Origin: a virus
DNA length: 58,195 bases
Direction: 5' to 3' (one strand)
IMG/VR virus record: IMGVR_UViG_3300032116_000229
Location: 1 to 58,195 of that record
The notes below the pieces were generated by a model that searched no databases, was not told where the DNA came from, and was given only the letters and a program-made list of their open reading frames with translations. A program made the translations under genes and the position numbers. Of the stretch, positions 1 to 7,186 are shown one piece after another (the stretch's first letter is position 1; every line of letters starts with the position of its first letter).

Positions 1-59
1 GAACTACCATCTTTGCTATTGTCTTTGCTATCTCGAGCTCCATGGCAGTGCGTTTTTCA

Positions 60-84
60 GAAAAGCGGGTCGTTGGACCCGCTT
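60..84 (-). terminator. Rho-independent terminator
   Basis: On the minus strand an 8-bp perfect stem (AGCGGGTC/GACCCGCT, 4-nt loop) is followed by TTTCTG. It lies just past the stop of the gene at 92-391, so it probably ends that transcript. Confidence 0.8.
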
Positions 85-91
85 CCCTGAC

Positions 92-391
92 TCAAAAGTG
101 ATTGTTGGACGTGACGAAGTGTGCAATCGCGCCCATCAACTCGCCGCGCGTCTTGAATGTCTCACGACGGACGTGCGAGAACTGCTCAAATAGGCTTTCT
201 TCGCCGTTCATGTACGAGATGTTGAAGAAAGTGTCCAAGTCCTCGCATTCGGGCTTGCGTCCGTAGATGTCGAGGTGGTACTCGAGTCCGTCGAGTGACG
301 CGTCCAACGCCCACTTTCCCTGCTTCACGAACAGGGTGAGTCCGTCGTGAATGACACCCTCTTCGGGGTCCATGTAGTGCTGCTCTGACAT
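92..391 (-). CDS. Hypothetical protein, 99 aa
   Basis: Acidic soluble protein of 99 residues; no family recognised. The ATG has an AGGAG Shine-Dalgarno about 7 nt upstream. It is followed by a good terminator, so it is the last gene of its transcript. No membrane segment or cysteine cluster is visible. Confidence 0.65.
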   Translation of the reverse strand: MSEQHYMDPEEGVIHDGLTLFVKQGKWALDASLDGLEYHLDIYGRKPECEDLDTFFNISYMNGEESLFEQFSHVRRETFKTRGELMGAIAHFVTSNNHF

Positions 392-536
392 TTGATTGCT
401 CCTATGTGAGTGAGTGAATCGACGCGAGAATGATTACACGCGACGAAGCCCTGTGCGCTGGCAACTTGTAGGCAGTTTGTATTGTGAGTGGCGACCATGG
501 CGGGCTCCATGGAATTACCATGGCAACCTAGCCCAA
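392..536. repeat. Gap with phased GG repeats and CCATGG palindromes
   Basis: This gap holds two GGCAAYTTGT-like units whose GG dinucleotides are exactly 11 bp apart (460 and 471, plus-strand sense). It then has three CCATGG palindromes at about 497-525, including one copy of the 17-bp element CCATGGAATTACCATGG. The same combination recurs at 1656-1820, so this looks like a duplicated regulatory cassette. No gene is visible here. Confidence 0.6.
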
Positions 537-562
537 CAGAAAAGGGCACCAACGGTGCCCCT
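537..562 (-). terminator. Rho-independent terminator
   Basis: Minus-strand stem GGGCACC/GGTGCCC with a 3-nt loop followed by TTTTCTG. It follows the 23-aa gene at 572-643. Confidence 0.8.
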
Positions 563-571
563 TCTGAGTGG

Positions 572-643
572 TCAGACGAACCAGTGAGTGACCAGGATGG
601 CCCCAAACAGCATCCCACCAACAAACAGCGCAAACTCTTTCAT
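572..643 (-). CDS. Tiny membrane protein, 23 aa
   Basis: A 23-residue product consisting almost entirely of one hydrophobic helix (FALFVGGMLFGAILVTHWF). The ATG has a GAGGGA Shine-Dalgarno 5 nt upstream and the gene is followed by a strong terminator, which argues it is expressed. The same frame is open further upstream, but that part runs into the gene at 655-921. Function unknown. Confidence 0.55.
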   Translation of the reverse strand: MKEFALFVGGMLFGAILVTHWFV

Positions 644-654
644 GGTGTCCCTCG

Positions 655-921
655 TTAGAAAGGATTGAGAAGGCCGAGCCGTTGTTCCAGCTCGTCCACT
701 TGTCGCTTGAGCCGCCCGTTCTCCAGCGTCAGTCGCAACGCTTGGTTCATGTAGCGGTGCATACGCTCCTCGCAATGCTTGAGCGCGGCGGTGTTGAGAC
801 TGTTGGCTTTGATGCCCTCGTCCACCACCGTGCCCAACTGCAACAGGAACAGTTCCTGCTCTGTGGGCTCCATCTCCTTCAGCGGGTGCTTCTTCAGCAG
901 CTCGGCGAAAGTCATTTCCAT
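655..921 (-). CDS. Hypothetical coiled-coil protein, 88 aa
   Basis: Charged helical protein. Residues about 45-85 have heptad-like spacing (RLTLENGRLKRQVDELEQRL), suggesting a C-terminal coiled coil. The ATG is preceded by GGGAG at about 8 nt; an internal Met (residue 3) is an alternative start. First gene after the phased-repeat gap at 975-1025. No family recognised. Confidence 0.65.
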   Translation of the reverse strand: MEMTFAELLKKHPLKEMEPTEQELFLLQLGTVVDEGIKANSLNTAALKHCEERMHRYMNQALRLTLENGRLKRQVDELEQRLGLLNPF

Positions 922-968
922 GTGTTGTTCTCCCGTAGGTTGTGACTCATCAATCGACGGGGATATAG

Positions 969-1023
969 TCTACCCGTGACTTACGGATTGCAACGCAATC
1001 CACCCAGCTGCCTACTGACTACC
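969..1023 (-). promoter_or_regulatory. Phased repeats and putative promoter
   Basis: CC dinucleotides at 1000, 1011 and 1022 (GG on the minus strand) are exactly 11 bp apart within GGTAGTC/GGCAGCT-type units. Reading on, the minus strand has a GGATTGC/GCAATCC inverted repeat, TAAGTCACG and a TAGACTATAT -10-like stretch before the gene at 655-921. Promoter function is inferred. Confidence 0.5.
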
Positions 1024-1364
1024 TAGCGAATCTTGCGGCCCAGGGTGGTCAGGTCAGCCTCCTCCGTGATGTATTGCACGGCGCCCTTGTTGAACTGCGG
1101 TGCTAATCGCTTGGATTTGGCAATAATGGCGTCCTGCACCGCTTGGGACTCTTTTGCCAACTGTACCGGGTCCATGACTGACCGCCGTGCCGGCACAAAC
1201 GGCTCGTTGGTTATCAGCGACGGAATGTTGCGGGTGGAGTCCTCGCGCTGAAAACGCGGTGGCGGCACATAAGTGCCCGTGCTCACCACCCGGACCTTAC
1301 GGGCCACCACCGCGTGCTTTTTCTTCTTGCGGCGGCTCTTGGGAACTGCCGTGTAGACGAGCAT
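1023..1364 (-). CDS. Hypothetical basic protein, 113 aa
   Basis: Begins MLVYTAVPKSRRKKKK, giving a strongly basic N-terminus, then a proline-rich linker and a helical C-terminal half (residues about 60-113). I chose the Met two bases past the preceding stop (TAACC ATG spacing); the upstream extension is out-of-frame sequence of the neighbour. It could bind nucleic acid through its basic head, but no domain is recognised. Confidence 0.6.
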   Translation of the reverse strand: MLVYTAVPKSRRKKKKHAVVARKVRVVSTGTYVPPPRFQREDSTRNIPSLITNEPFVPARRSVMDPVQLAKESQAVQDAIIAKSKRLAPQFNKGAVQYITEEADLTTLGRKIR

Positions 1365-1366
1365 GG

Positions 1367-1570
1367 TTACTCCTCGTCCTCCCACTCCTTGTCGTCGAAC
1401 GGGAAATCCGCTTCCCGAAGAGCATCCACCGCAGCTTCCGCAGGTATCACATCGCTGTCGTACCACCCGCGATAGTCCACATCGGGCAAGTCATCGCAGG
1501 TCAGGCCACAGATAGCCACGACCCTCTTGTTGACTTCGCGCATCCAGGCATCAAAAGACAGGCTCGACAT
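1367..1570 (-). CDS. Hypothetical protein, 67 aa
   Basis: Starts MSSLSFDAWMREVNKRV, with GGGAGTAGG upstream. The MREVNKRV...G...DLPDVDYRGWYD pattern resembles very short phage proteins often found in genome ends, but I cannot name a family. Acidic C-terminus. It ends just before the basic protein at 1023-1364, so the two are probably cotranscribed. Confidence 0.6.
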   Translation of the reverse strand: MSSLSFDAWMREVNKRVVAICGLTCDDLPDVDYRGWYDSDVIPAEAAVDALREADFPFDDKEWEDEE

Positions 1571-1655
1571 ACGCCTACTCCCATGTAACTCCACAGTCAT
1601 CTGACTGCCCTGACAGCATAAGCGTGGCTATACCCTCCAGCAAGGGCATAGCATT

Positions 1656-1679
1656 GGTAATTGCTAGGCAGTTAGTAGG
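1656..1679 (+). repeat. 11-bp phased GG repeats, plus sense
   Basis: GG at 1656, 1667 and 1678 within TTGGTAATTGCTAGGCAGTT-type units, exactly one helical turn apart. Orientation is opposite to most other copies in the window, so it may direct a regulator toward the gene-free region. Confidence 0.5.
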
Positions 1680-1699
1680 CTACGCCGATAGTAGGCGGG

Positions 1700-1820
1700 T
1701 CCATGGCTGGCTCCATGGAATTACCATGGCGGGGTCCATGGCTGGCTCCATGGAATTACCATGGTCAGTCAATCCATGGAATTACCATGGCACCACTTTC
1801 CATCCCACCCCATGGCAATG
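1700..1820. repeat. CCATGG palindrome cluster
   Basis: At least eight CCATGG hexamers in about 120 bp. They are arranged as two near-identical copies of a roughly 35-bp unit (TCCATGGCTGGCTCCATGG...), plus a third partial copy. The core element CCATGGAATTACCATGG occurs three times here and once at about 509-525. Each core is an inverted repeat with a 5-bp centre. Confidence 0.75.
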
Positions 1821-2050
1821 GCTTTTCCACCTAGTATTCAGTCCGCCTTATGCCAATTGGACAGCAATAGGCCGTGTTGTTATTGGTAGATGTATATAAC
1901 AAGCCAACTTTCCAAAATCCGTCAGACTTTCAAAATTGCCATGGCCCAGTCAACAGCCAAAAAACTCCCCACTGGACTGACCAACAGGGAGAAACGGCTT
2001 CCTAAGGGAAAACGGCAGAATTAAGGGAATCAGGCGCTTAAGCCCAATTC

Positions 2051-2120
2051 AGACTCGGCTGCGGTGATGCACAGAGTGAGTCACCAACTCTGAGGGATTC
2101 ATCACCGCAGCCGTCAGTCT
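2051..2120. other. Large stem-loop, candidate structured RNA or DNA site
   Basis: A perfect 14-bp stem (CGGCTGCGGTGATG at 2056-2069 with CATCACCGCAGCCG at 2100-2113) is extended by AGACT/AGTCT across a small bulge. It encloses a second 6-bp stem CAGAGT/ACTCTG (2072-2077, 2087-2092) whose loop is GAGTCACCA. Smaller hairpins follow (GGCGG-A-CCGCC, and CCAGAA...TTCTGG near 2190). No U-run follows on either strand, so it is not a typical terminator. Confidence 0.55.
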
Positions 2121-3039
2121 ACGACAGGCCCCATTTATCTCCACTTAGGGAGGGGGCGGACCGCCGTCTCTTAACCAGCAAAGACCAGAAGGGATGGGGT
2201 TTCTGGTAGCGGCCAGGGGTCTAGGAGCAATCTATTACCCGGCCTCCTTTGCTTGTCTCGATGTTGATAATTTAAACACCCCAGAACTGGATGTCTATCG
2301 GTAGTTGATTGGCAGATTTCAGAAAAACGACCATGGAAGCCATGAAAAATTTTAAAACTACACTACTTTCCATGGTGCACATTACCTGGCCTAACTTTTA
2401 TGGACTGGTGGGTTGGGAATAGCATGGTAAAAGACAAGTGGTGATGGATTTGAGGAGAAGTGGGTGGAATCGGCCAGTCCGGCGACTTTCTTTACCAAGT
2501 CTTAATTGCTTACCAACGCTTCTACTCTCTTTACCAGCCCTCTAACTACTCCTACCCCACCTACTCTGTTCTATCTACCTATCTCTTACTGTCTATGGGT
2601 GGTCTTAACCTTGTACCTATCTCTTACTGGGTGACCTATCTACTCCCTTACCGTGGTCATCTTGCTGGTTTGCTACTGCTGGTGAAGTGCAATTTGTTAC
2701 CTTGGTGTTCCCTGCTTATTGCTTTGGCGTTAACTTGAATCTGGTGCTTTGGGTTGCTTGGAACTCGCTTTGATTCCTGCATTTTGAAAAGATGGAAATT
2801 ACCAACTCGGGCTTTGATTGGCTTGAATAACAATCTTGGAAAACCCTGCTGATTGGCTCATTCGATTGGCAGTGAAAGACTGTCCTTATACTTGACTGTC
2901 ATGGTGCTTGTTTCTTACCTATCTAGATGCTGCGCTTGTAGCCACGGCTTAAGTTGACTTTTGGTAATAGGCTGATACTAGAAGGCTTTTAGGCATTTCT
3001 ATAAGATGCTTTGGCGATTTTGGTACGGGCTTATTAGAA

Positions 3040-3190
3040 GCCCGGTGGGGCTAGGTGTGGGGTGGGGCGCGGGTAGGGTAGCGGGGGCTGCTACACCTAG
3101 TCACCTGGGGCTTTAGCGTGCGTTTGGGGCGTTGGTGCGTGGGTGGGTTTGGGGTTGGGTACGGGTGCGTTGGAGGGGTGGGTTATGGGC
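3040..3190 (+). other. G-rich tract with quadruplex-forming potential
   Basis: The plus strand carries many G3-G5 runs separated by 1-7 nt, for example GGGGTGGGGCGCGGGTAGGG near 3058 and GGGTGGGTTTGGGGTTGGG near 3143. Positions 3068-3087 are identical to the complement of 41648-41667 inside a coding gene. No gene is visible. Confidence 0.5.
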
Positions 3191-3229
3191 GTTCCATGGC
3201 GTTGTTGTGGGCGATATTGGCGGGCGGGT

Positions 3230-3580
3230 TTAGGAGTCCGCCAACTTGAGCAGCCGGTCGATTCTGTAGGTCAGACGGACCGCTTCGTCATCTCCGCCTG
3301 CTGCCGTTTCAGCAATCCCGGACATATAGTCCCTGGCGTCTCTTAGGGCGGCGAGAAGATGCGGCACTAGCATTTGCTTGGCTTGTTTATCGGCGATTGC
3401 CTCAAGCGTTTCTTGGTCGAAACTGGAAAGGTCGCCGTGGGCCAGGGCGAGGCCTTCCGCGATGCAGCCGATTGCCTCTTCTTGATTGGCATCCAGATTT
3501 TCGGGGTCTAGGCCGTCGAGTAGGTCGTAGACATCCTCGAGGATTGTGGCGATTCGATCCAGGCGTTGTTCTTGGTCCAT
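3230..3580 (-). CDS. Hypothetical acidic protein, 116 aa
   Basis: Acidic, helix-rich protein beginning MDQEQRLDRIATILEDVYDLL. Three or four amphipathic helices are suggested; no cysteines or membrane segment. It is the last gene before the gene-free region. Its ATG follows GGAAGTGCAAAC, 10 nt past the stop of the small membrane gene at 3594-3716. Family not recognised. Confidence 0.65.
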   Translation of the reverse strand: MDQEQRLDRIATILEDVYDLLDGLDPENLDANQEEAIGCIAEGLALAHGDLSSFDQETLEAIADKQAKQMLVPHLLAALRDARDYMSGIAETAAGGDDEAVRLTYRIDRLLKLADS

Positions 3581-3593
3581 GTTTGCACTTCCT

Positions 3594-3716
3594 TTATGGG
3601 ATGCCCCGACGACTGGCGATACCTACTGTTTCGTAGGCGAGCCAAATGATGAGCGCCGCCCAAAGCAGTTGGACGAAGCCAATGATGTAGTTGAGTTGGC
3701 GGTCAGAGAGGTTCAT
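3594..3716 (-). CDS. Small membrane protein, 40 aa
   Basis: A 40-residue protein with one predicted transmembrane helix (about residues 10-31, IIGFVQLLWAALIIWLAY). Its ATG overlaps the end of the upstream 57-aa zinc-ribbon gene by 14 nt, and it is followed 10 nt later by the next gene. Tight packing supports translation, though no family is recognised. Confidence 0.55.
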   Translation of the reverse strand: MNLSDRQLNYIIGFVQLLWAALIIWLAYETVGIASRRGIP

Positions 3717-3876
3717 TGGCTGTCTCGGATGTGGCGCAGGCTGAACAGTAATAGTCCTTGAATGGCTCGCCCGTTAAGTCGGCGAGACACTCGACCTCTG
3801 GCGTTAACTTGCCGCAGCCGATGCAGACAAGACGGACCTGATGGTCAAGATAGCGTTGGACGGGGACGAGGTTCAT
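3703..3876 (-). CDS. Small zinc-ribbon-like protein, 57 aa
   Basis: Contains CIGC (residues 18-21) and CSAC (residues 44-47), a classical two-knuckle zinc-ribbon spacing, plus Cys30. The ATG overlaps the preceding stop as ATGA (3873-3876), indicating translational coupling. Probably a small metal-binding protein contacting nucleic acid or protein; the partner is unknown. Confidence 0.6.
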   Translation of the reverse strand: MNLVPVQRYLDHQVRLVCIGCGKLTPEVECLADLTGEPFKDYYCSACATSETANEPL

Positions 3877-4265
3877 TGGCTGTCCTCATTGCGGTCTAGG
3901 TTTGCAAGGTCCGCCAGGCCTTTTTGGAAGCCCTGCTGATAGGCTTCTTGAAGTTCTGGATGCAAGGCGGCGGGGTTGTTTGGATTAGGCGTTCGCCCGT
4001 CGTAGTAACCCCTGGCGTAGCAGTAGGTCAGCTCCGCGCTAGAGATATCGTCGGCTGGGTTGGTGGGTACAACGCGGTAGTCCGTGATGTACCCACCACT
4101 CTTGCTTCTGCCAAAGCCGTGTCGTTCAGCCGTCTCTTGTAATCGCCTGGCCTCGTCTTTCGCCTCTTTGAGCGTGGCGAAAGATTTAAGCGGCTCCCAC
4201 CGATTAAGTTTCGTGTTAGCGAACCATAGGTGGCGTTCGACAGCGAATGGCGCGCTAGTCCTCAT
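3873..4265 (-). CDS. Hypothetical protein, 130 aa
   Basis: Starts MRTSAPFAVERHLWFANTKL, with its ATG overlapping the TAG of the gene at 4255-4554. Residues 1-60 look like a small alpha/beta module (RWEPLKSFATLKEAKDEARRL). The C-terminal half has a YYDGRTP...Y.QGFQKGLADL stretch of the kind seen in short phage and plasmid proteins of unknown role. Confidence 0.6.
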   Translation of the reverse strand: MRTSAPFAVERHLWFANTKLNRWEPLKSFATLKEAKDEARRLQETAERHGFGRSKSGGYITDYRVVPTNPADDISSAELTYCYARGYYDGRTPNPNNPAALHPELQEAYQQGFQKGLADLANLDRNEDSQ

Positions 4266-4554
4266 CGCGATTGTTCCAAGGGTTGTCTGACAGGTCGATG
4301 GGGGCGTCCATCCACTCGTCGATGGCGGCCTCCAAGTCGGTGCCCTCGTGGACCCAGAGAACATCGGCGCCTGGATAGGCATTTCGACATTGCTCTGCCG
4401 CGTGGTCGAGACTGTCCGCCTGGCATGGGAAGCCTTCAATGTCTGGGCCTTCATTGATGAGGCGGAGAATGTCTATGGTGTTGAGACCCTTGCCAAAGAG
4501 GTCTGCCGTGTTTTCGTCCGAGGGCTGATAGAGCACCATGTAGTGACGCATCAC
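4255..4554 (-). CDS. Hypothetical protein, 99 aa
   Basis: Soluble acidic protein beginning MMRHYMVLYQPSDENTADLF and containing GPDIEGFPCQADSLDHAAEQC. The start overlaps the previous stop (4551-4554), so it is coupled to the 149-aa gene upstream. The pattern of a short beta strand, an acidic helix and another strand resembles small single-domain phage proteins; no name can be given. Confidence 0.6.
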   Translation of the reverse strand: MMRHYMVLYQPSDENTADLFGKGLNTIDILRLINEGPDIEGFPCQADSLDHAAEQCRNAYPGADVLWVHEGTDLEAAIDEWMDAPIDLSDNPWNNRDED

Positions 4555-5000
4555 TTGCCCGCCTTCGATTCGTTCGCCTCAAGAATCTTGGCGATTTCGT
4601 CTGCACAGCGAGCGGAGTCGCCGCTGAGAATTCCATTTTCGACGATGGCGATGGCCTTCTTTACGATAGGCAAGTCAGACTCCAGACACCAAATTGTGGT
4701 GCGCGAAAGCGGCGTTCGAAAATCAGCCCTACGCGGACGATGTGGCACCTTGAGCGCCATGTCCTTTTTGAGCCGCGCGACGCTTGCTGTCGGATGCAAG
4801 TCAAAACCTATCGATCCGCCTTCGTGAAGGCGAAATGTGCAGGTGATTTTGTATTTCGACAGGATTTCGGGACTGATGACGACCGATGAGGCGGGTCGCT
4901 CGTGGTACTCGTCCATTGCCTTTGCGGCACGACGGTCCGCCCATTCGTGTATGCGACCGACAAGAATCTTGACGGAGATGTTGGAAATTTTCTTGGACAT
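4551..5000 (-). CDS. Hypothetical protein, 149 aa
   Basis: Starts MSKKISNISVKILVGRIHEW with a clear upstream GGGGAAG. The middle carries an ITCTFRLHEGGSIGFDLHPTAS beta-rich segment and the end is helical (ADEIAKILEANESK). No catalytic motif is evident. First of a coupled run with 4255-4554 and 3873-4265. Confidence 0.6.
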   Translation of the reverse strand: MSKKISNISVKILVGRIHEWADRRAAKAMDEYHERPASSVVISPEILSKYKITCTFRLHEGGSIGFDLHPTASVARLKKDMALKVPHRPRRADFRTPLSRTTIWCLESDLPIVKKAIAIVENGILSGDSARCADEIAKILEANESKAGK

Positions 5001-5025
5001 TGGCTTCCCCTGTGTTGGTGAGTTG

Positions 5026-5331
5026 TTACTCGGCGGTCGACTTTTCGTTTGCGGCGAGCGCCATCATCGTGAGTATCTGGAACGCGCCCATCCTGGCAAG
5101 ACACTGCCGAATCTCCCGCGCCAGGCCATTGCATTGCGCCTTCGACAGCGTGGCGTCAGGCTTCTCCAGGTTCATCGCGATGATGGCGAGCATATCGGCG
5201 GCCTGAAAAAGACTTTCAGCCATGAAGTGCGCGTTGGAGATGAGGTTACGCTGCCCTTCGAGCGGCAAAGCCTCATCGGGTTGCTTGGCGAGATTTTCCA
5301 GGACCGGGGTCCATATCGGGTTAAGAGTCAT
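5026..5331 (-). CDS. Hypothetical helical protein, 101 aa
   Basis: Predominantly helical (NLISNAHFMAESLFQAADMLAIIAMNLE) with one short hydrophobic helix around residues 45-55. Preceded by AGGAAGCACCA before the ATG. No family recognised. Confidence 0.6.
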   Translation of the reverse strand: MTLNPIWTPVLENLAKQPDEALPLEGQRNLISNAHFMAESLFQAADMLAIIAMNLEKPDATLSKAQCNGLAREIRQCLARMGAFQILTMMALAANEKSTAE

Positions 5332-5345
5332 TGGTGCTTCCTCTG

Positions 5346-5612
5346 TTAAGGGTGAACTTTGTTGGTTTCATCGTGGTCCAGGACGACCACATCGTGTGCG
5401 TCTTGGCGGGCAAGAACGACGACTTGGCGGCTGTCCTTCGTGGGCGTATCCATCAGCGCGCCAGCGAAGCGTCGTACCAACGCATCGAAGTCGGCTGGGG
5501 CAAGGCGCTCCAAGTTGTTGTTGAATGCGCCAACAATCTCAAAGGCGCCATTCGCGTCAATCCAACCTACTGAGTAGGATGGAATCGGACGATGGTCTCG
5601 CGACATATCCAT
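5346..5612 (-). CDS. Hypothetical protein, 88 aa
   Basis: Begins MDMSRDHRPIPSYSVGWIDANGAF. GAGGAG lies 8 nt upstream of this ATG, which decides the start over the Met two codons later and over longer in-frame extensions. Alpha/beta composition with ADFDALVRRFAGAL and a VVVLARQDAHDVVVLDHDE strand-rich end. Unknown function. Confidence 0.55.
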   Translation of the reverse strand: MDMSRDHRPIPSYSVGWIDANGAFEIVGAFNNNLERLAPADFDALVRRFAGALMDTPTKDSRQVVVLARQDAHDVVVLDHDETNKVHP

Positions 5613-5625
5613 GCGGCTTGCTCCT

Positions 5626-5778
5626 CTAGCCCTGCTTGGCGACGCGCCAGAAATACTGTTCCTGGCGATGACGCTTATCCACGACGCACAACGGATCCGG
5701 TTCCACGCCGACATACATCGGCAGCTGGTCTTGGCGCCGGAAAAGTCGACGCCACAGATTCTTGATGGACTTGAACAT
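5626..5778 (-). CDS. Small basic protein, 50 aa
   Basis: Starts MFKSIKNLWRRLFRR, a cationic amphipathic N-terminal helix that could lie on a membrane or on nucleic acid. GGAGG lies 8 nt before the ATG. A 12-bp palindrome GTCACTGGTGAC (5791-5802) sits immediately upstream of the ribosome site, containing the GTCAC element seen in other gaps. Confidence 0.55.
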   Translation of the reverse strand: MFKSIKNLWRRLFRRQDQLPMYVGVEPDPLCVVDKRHRQEQYFWRVAKQG

Positions 5779-5806
5779 TGCGTGACCCTCCGTCACTGGT
5801 GACTGA

Positions 5807-6307
5807 TTAATCAATGGTGAAACCTTCAGACTCGCGGAGAAAGTCGACGAACTCCTCGACATTCTCTGCGGAGAACGGGTACTGCGAGGCGATGTCTGGA
5901 ACGGTGCCAACACCGTCGCAGCCGTTGCACCAGCCAACCTGTCCTGCGCGTGGGTGTCCAGGCGGGTCCGATGGGATGATTTTGGTGGTTTGCCCCATCT
6001 GCATTCCAATGCCGTCTGAACGCACGCCACTCCCGCCGCAGATTTCACAGAGGCGACGGGGCAGAGCCGCTTGCCAAGCCTCGTATCTGATTTGGTACTC
6101 AACGGTTCGGCCGCTGTCGAGTTCCGCCTTAAGCAGATTCGCCAACTTGACTGAATCTTCCGCGTTCAGCCCTTCGCCGTCGTTGTAGTGCCAACCCTGT
6201 GTCACCATGTCGGGCGCGACCGTCTTGACATACTCTGCCAAGGGGCGCCACCACCAGACATTGTTGCGGAAGTAATTGCCGGAATTGCCGTGTACATCCA
6301 TTCCCAT
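5807..6307 (-). CDS. Protein with DnaJ-type zinc-finger motifs, 166 aa
   Basis: The first 80 residues are tryptophan-rich (NNVWWWRPLAEYV). They are followed by two cysteine knuckles, CEICGGSG (about residue 87) and CNGCDGVG (about residue 125), matching the CxxCxGxG repeat of DnaJ/Hsp40 central domains, with only one pair. No J domain is present. GAGGAG lies 7 nt before the ATG. Probably a zinc-stabilised phage protein; chaperone activity is not implied. Confidence 0.6.
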   Translation of the reverse strand: MGMDVHGNSGNYFRNNVWWWRPLAEYVKTVAPDMVTQGWHYNDGEGLNAEDSVKLANLLKAELDSGRTVEYQIRYEAWQAALPRRLCEICGGSGVRSDGIGMQMGQTTKIIPSDPPGHPRAGQVGWCNGCDGVGTVPDIASQYPFSAENVEEFVDFLRESEGFTID

Positions 6308-6318
6308 GATGATTCTCC

Positions 6319-6609
6319 TCAGGAACTTGCGTAGCCAAAGAACAGATACGAGCCTTCACCTAACTTGATGCAGCCCGCTGGACCCCACTTGTCGGAAACG
6401 CGGTCGTCGTCGTCGTCCAGCAGTTGCTCGGCAAACTCTTTCGGGTCTTGGCCGGGCGGAACTGGAATCAGAACATAGGAGTTCTTCTCGGCGATGCTAC
6501 CTGTGTAGCCCCTGCGGCCGTAGTAGTCCTCCGCGTCTCTAATCGCCTTGTTGAAGGCGTCCTTCGGGTTGTCGCCTTTGACGACGACAAAAAAGTTTTC
6601 GGCACCCAT
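6319..6609 (-). CDS. Hypothetical protein, 96 aa
   Basis: Starts MGAENFFVVVKGDNPKDAFNKAIRDAEDYYGRRGYTGSIAEKNSY, with AGGAG before the ATG. The strand-helix-strand layout (FFVVVKG; AFNKAIRDAEDYYG; YVLIP) followed by GPAGCIKLG is reminiscent of small ferredoxin-like folds common in actinophage and betaproteobacterial phage hypotheticals. Function unknown. Confidence 0.6.
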   Translation of the reverse strand: MGAENFFVVVKGDNPKDAFNKAIRDAEDYYGRRGYTGSIAEKNSYVLIPVPPGQDPKEFAEQLLDDDDDRVSDKWGPAGCIKLGEGSYLFFGYASS

Positions 6610-6619
6610 GATGTTGCTC

Positions 6620-7114
6620 CTATGAAATGTGGGCCTTGTAAAGTTCCAGAGCCTTGCTGCGCTCAAGTCCGTTCAAGACTTGAACGGCATCGGGCAGCAG
6701 GGTTGGATTCTTGATGTAGTGGTCGCGCTCAGACACGGTCAGTTTCCGCGTCTGCATTAACTGACCCGACCTACTGATGAACAGAACGCGCTCGGTCATC
6801 GCCTTCGTCATGTCGCCTTCGAGCAGCCAGTGCCGCAGCGCATTGTCGATGAGGATGTCGGCAGACTGCTTGAGTTCCGCCTTGCCCGATTTCGTGGTCG
6901 GGTCGGGCCAGTCACAGATGACTGGCGGGAGCGTTGCGCCATATGCGTCAAGCGCCACCTCTAACGAGTGCGGCTCGTACCCGTTGGGTCCGCCCGTGCC
7001 CTCGTTCCAGACCTGCCCCATGCGTTTGCCGTTGATGTAGACCGACGCCTGAAAGCACTCGGTCTCTTGGCTGGCCCACTTGGACCACCGAACATTTTTC
7101 AATTCAATCCGCAC
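6620..7114 (-). CDS. Hypothetical protein, 164 aa
   Basis: GTG start with GGAG 6 nt upstream. The N-terminus reads MRIELKNVRWSKWASQETECFQASVYINGKRMGQVWNEGTGG, an all-beta segment that resembles phage proteins acting on modified or wrapped substrates, but no name can be supported. The C-terminal half is helical and basic (RVLFISRSGQ, LERSKALELYKAHIS). Confidence 0.6.
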   Translation of the reverse strand: MRIELKNVRWSKWASQETECFQASVYINGKRMGQVWNEGTGGPNGYEPHSLEVALDAYGATLPPVICDWPDPTTKSGKAELKQSADILIDNALRHWLLEGDMTKAMTERVLFISRSGQLMQTRKLTVSERDHYIKNPTLLPDAVQVLNGLERSKALELYKAHIS

Positions 7115-7186
7115 TTGTGACTCCTTAGTTAGCAGGGTCGGCCCCTGCGAGTCATTAAGTTATCAACGCGCACATATGGATAAAAG

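Larger units (their letters stand above)
1571..3229. other. Long gene-free region
   Basis: No convincing minus-strand gene occurs in these 1.66 kb. In order it holds: plus-sense phased GG repeats (1656-1679), a CCATGG repeat block (1703-1820), an AT-richer stretch with TATATAAC near 1893, a large stem-loop (2051-2120) with further small hairpins, a plus-strand pyrimidine-rich tract (about 2490-2700) containing a 15-nt direct repeat ACCTATCTCTTACTG at 2577 and 2615, and a very G-rich plus strand (3040-3190). Candidate replication origin, packaging region or ncRNA locus; nothing here proves which. Confidence 0.6.

Noticed and set aside
1624-1899. Plus-strand open frame of 91 codons across the CCATGG cluster
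   Set aside because: Its sequence is just the translated palindrome repeats (repeating MAGSM and MELPW), with no ribosome site.
2460-2738. Plus-strand hydrophobic frame of 92 codons
   Set aside because: It arises from a pyrimidine-rich tract, giving Leu/Ser/Tyr/Pro bias. No Shine-Dalgarno is well placed, though expression cannot be excluded if the region is transcribed.
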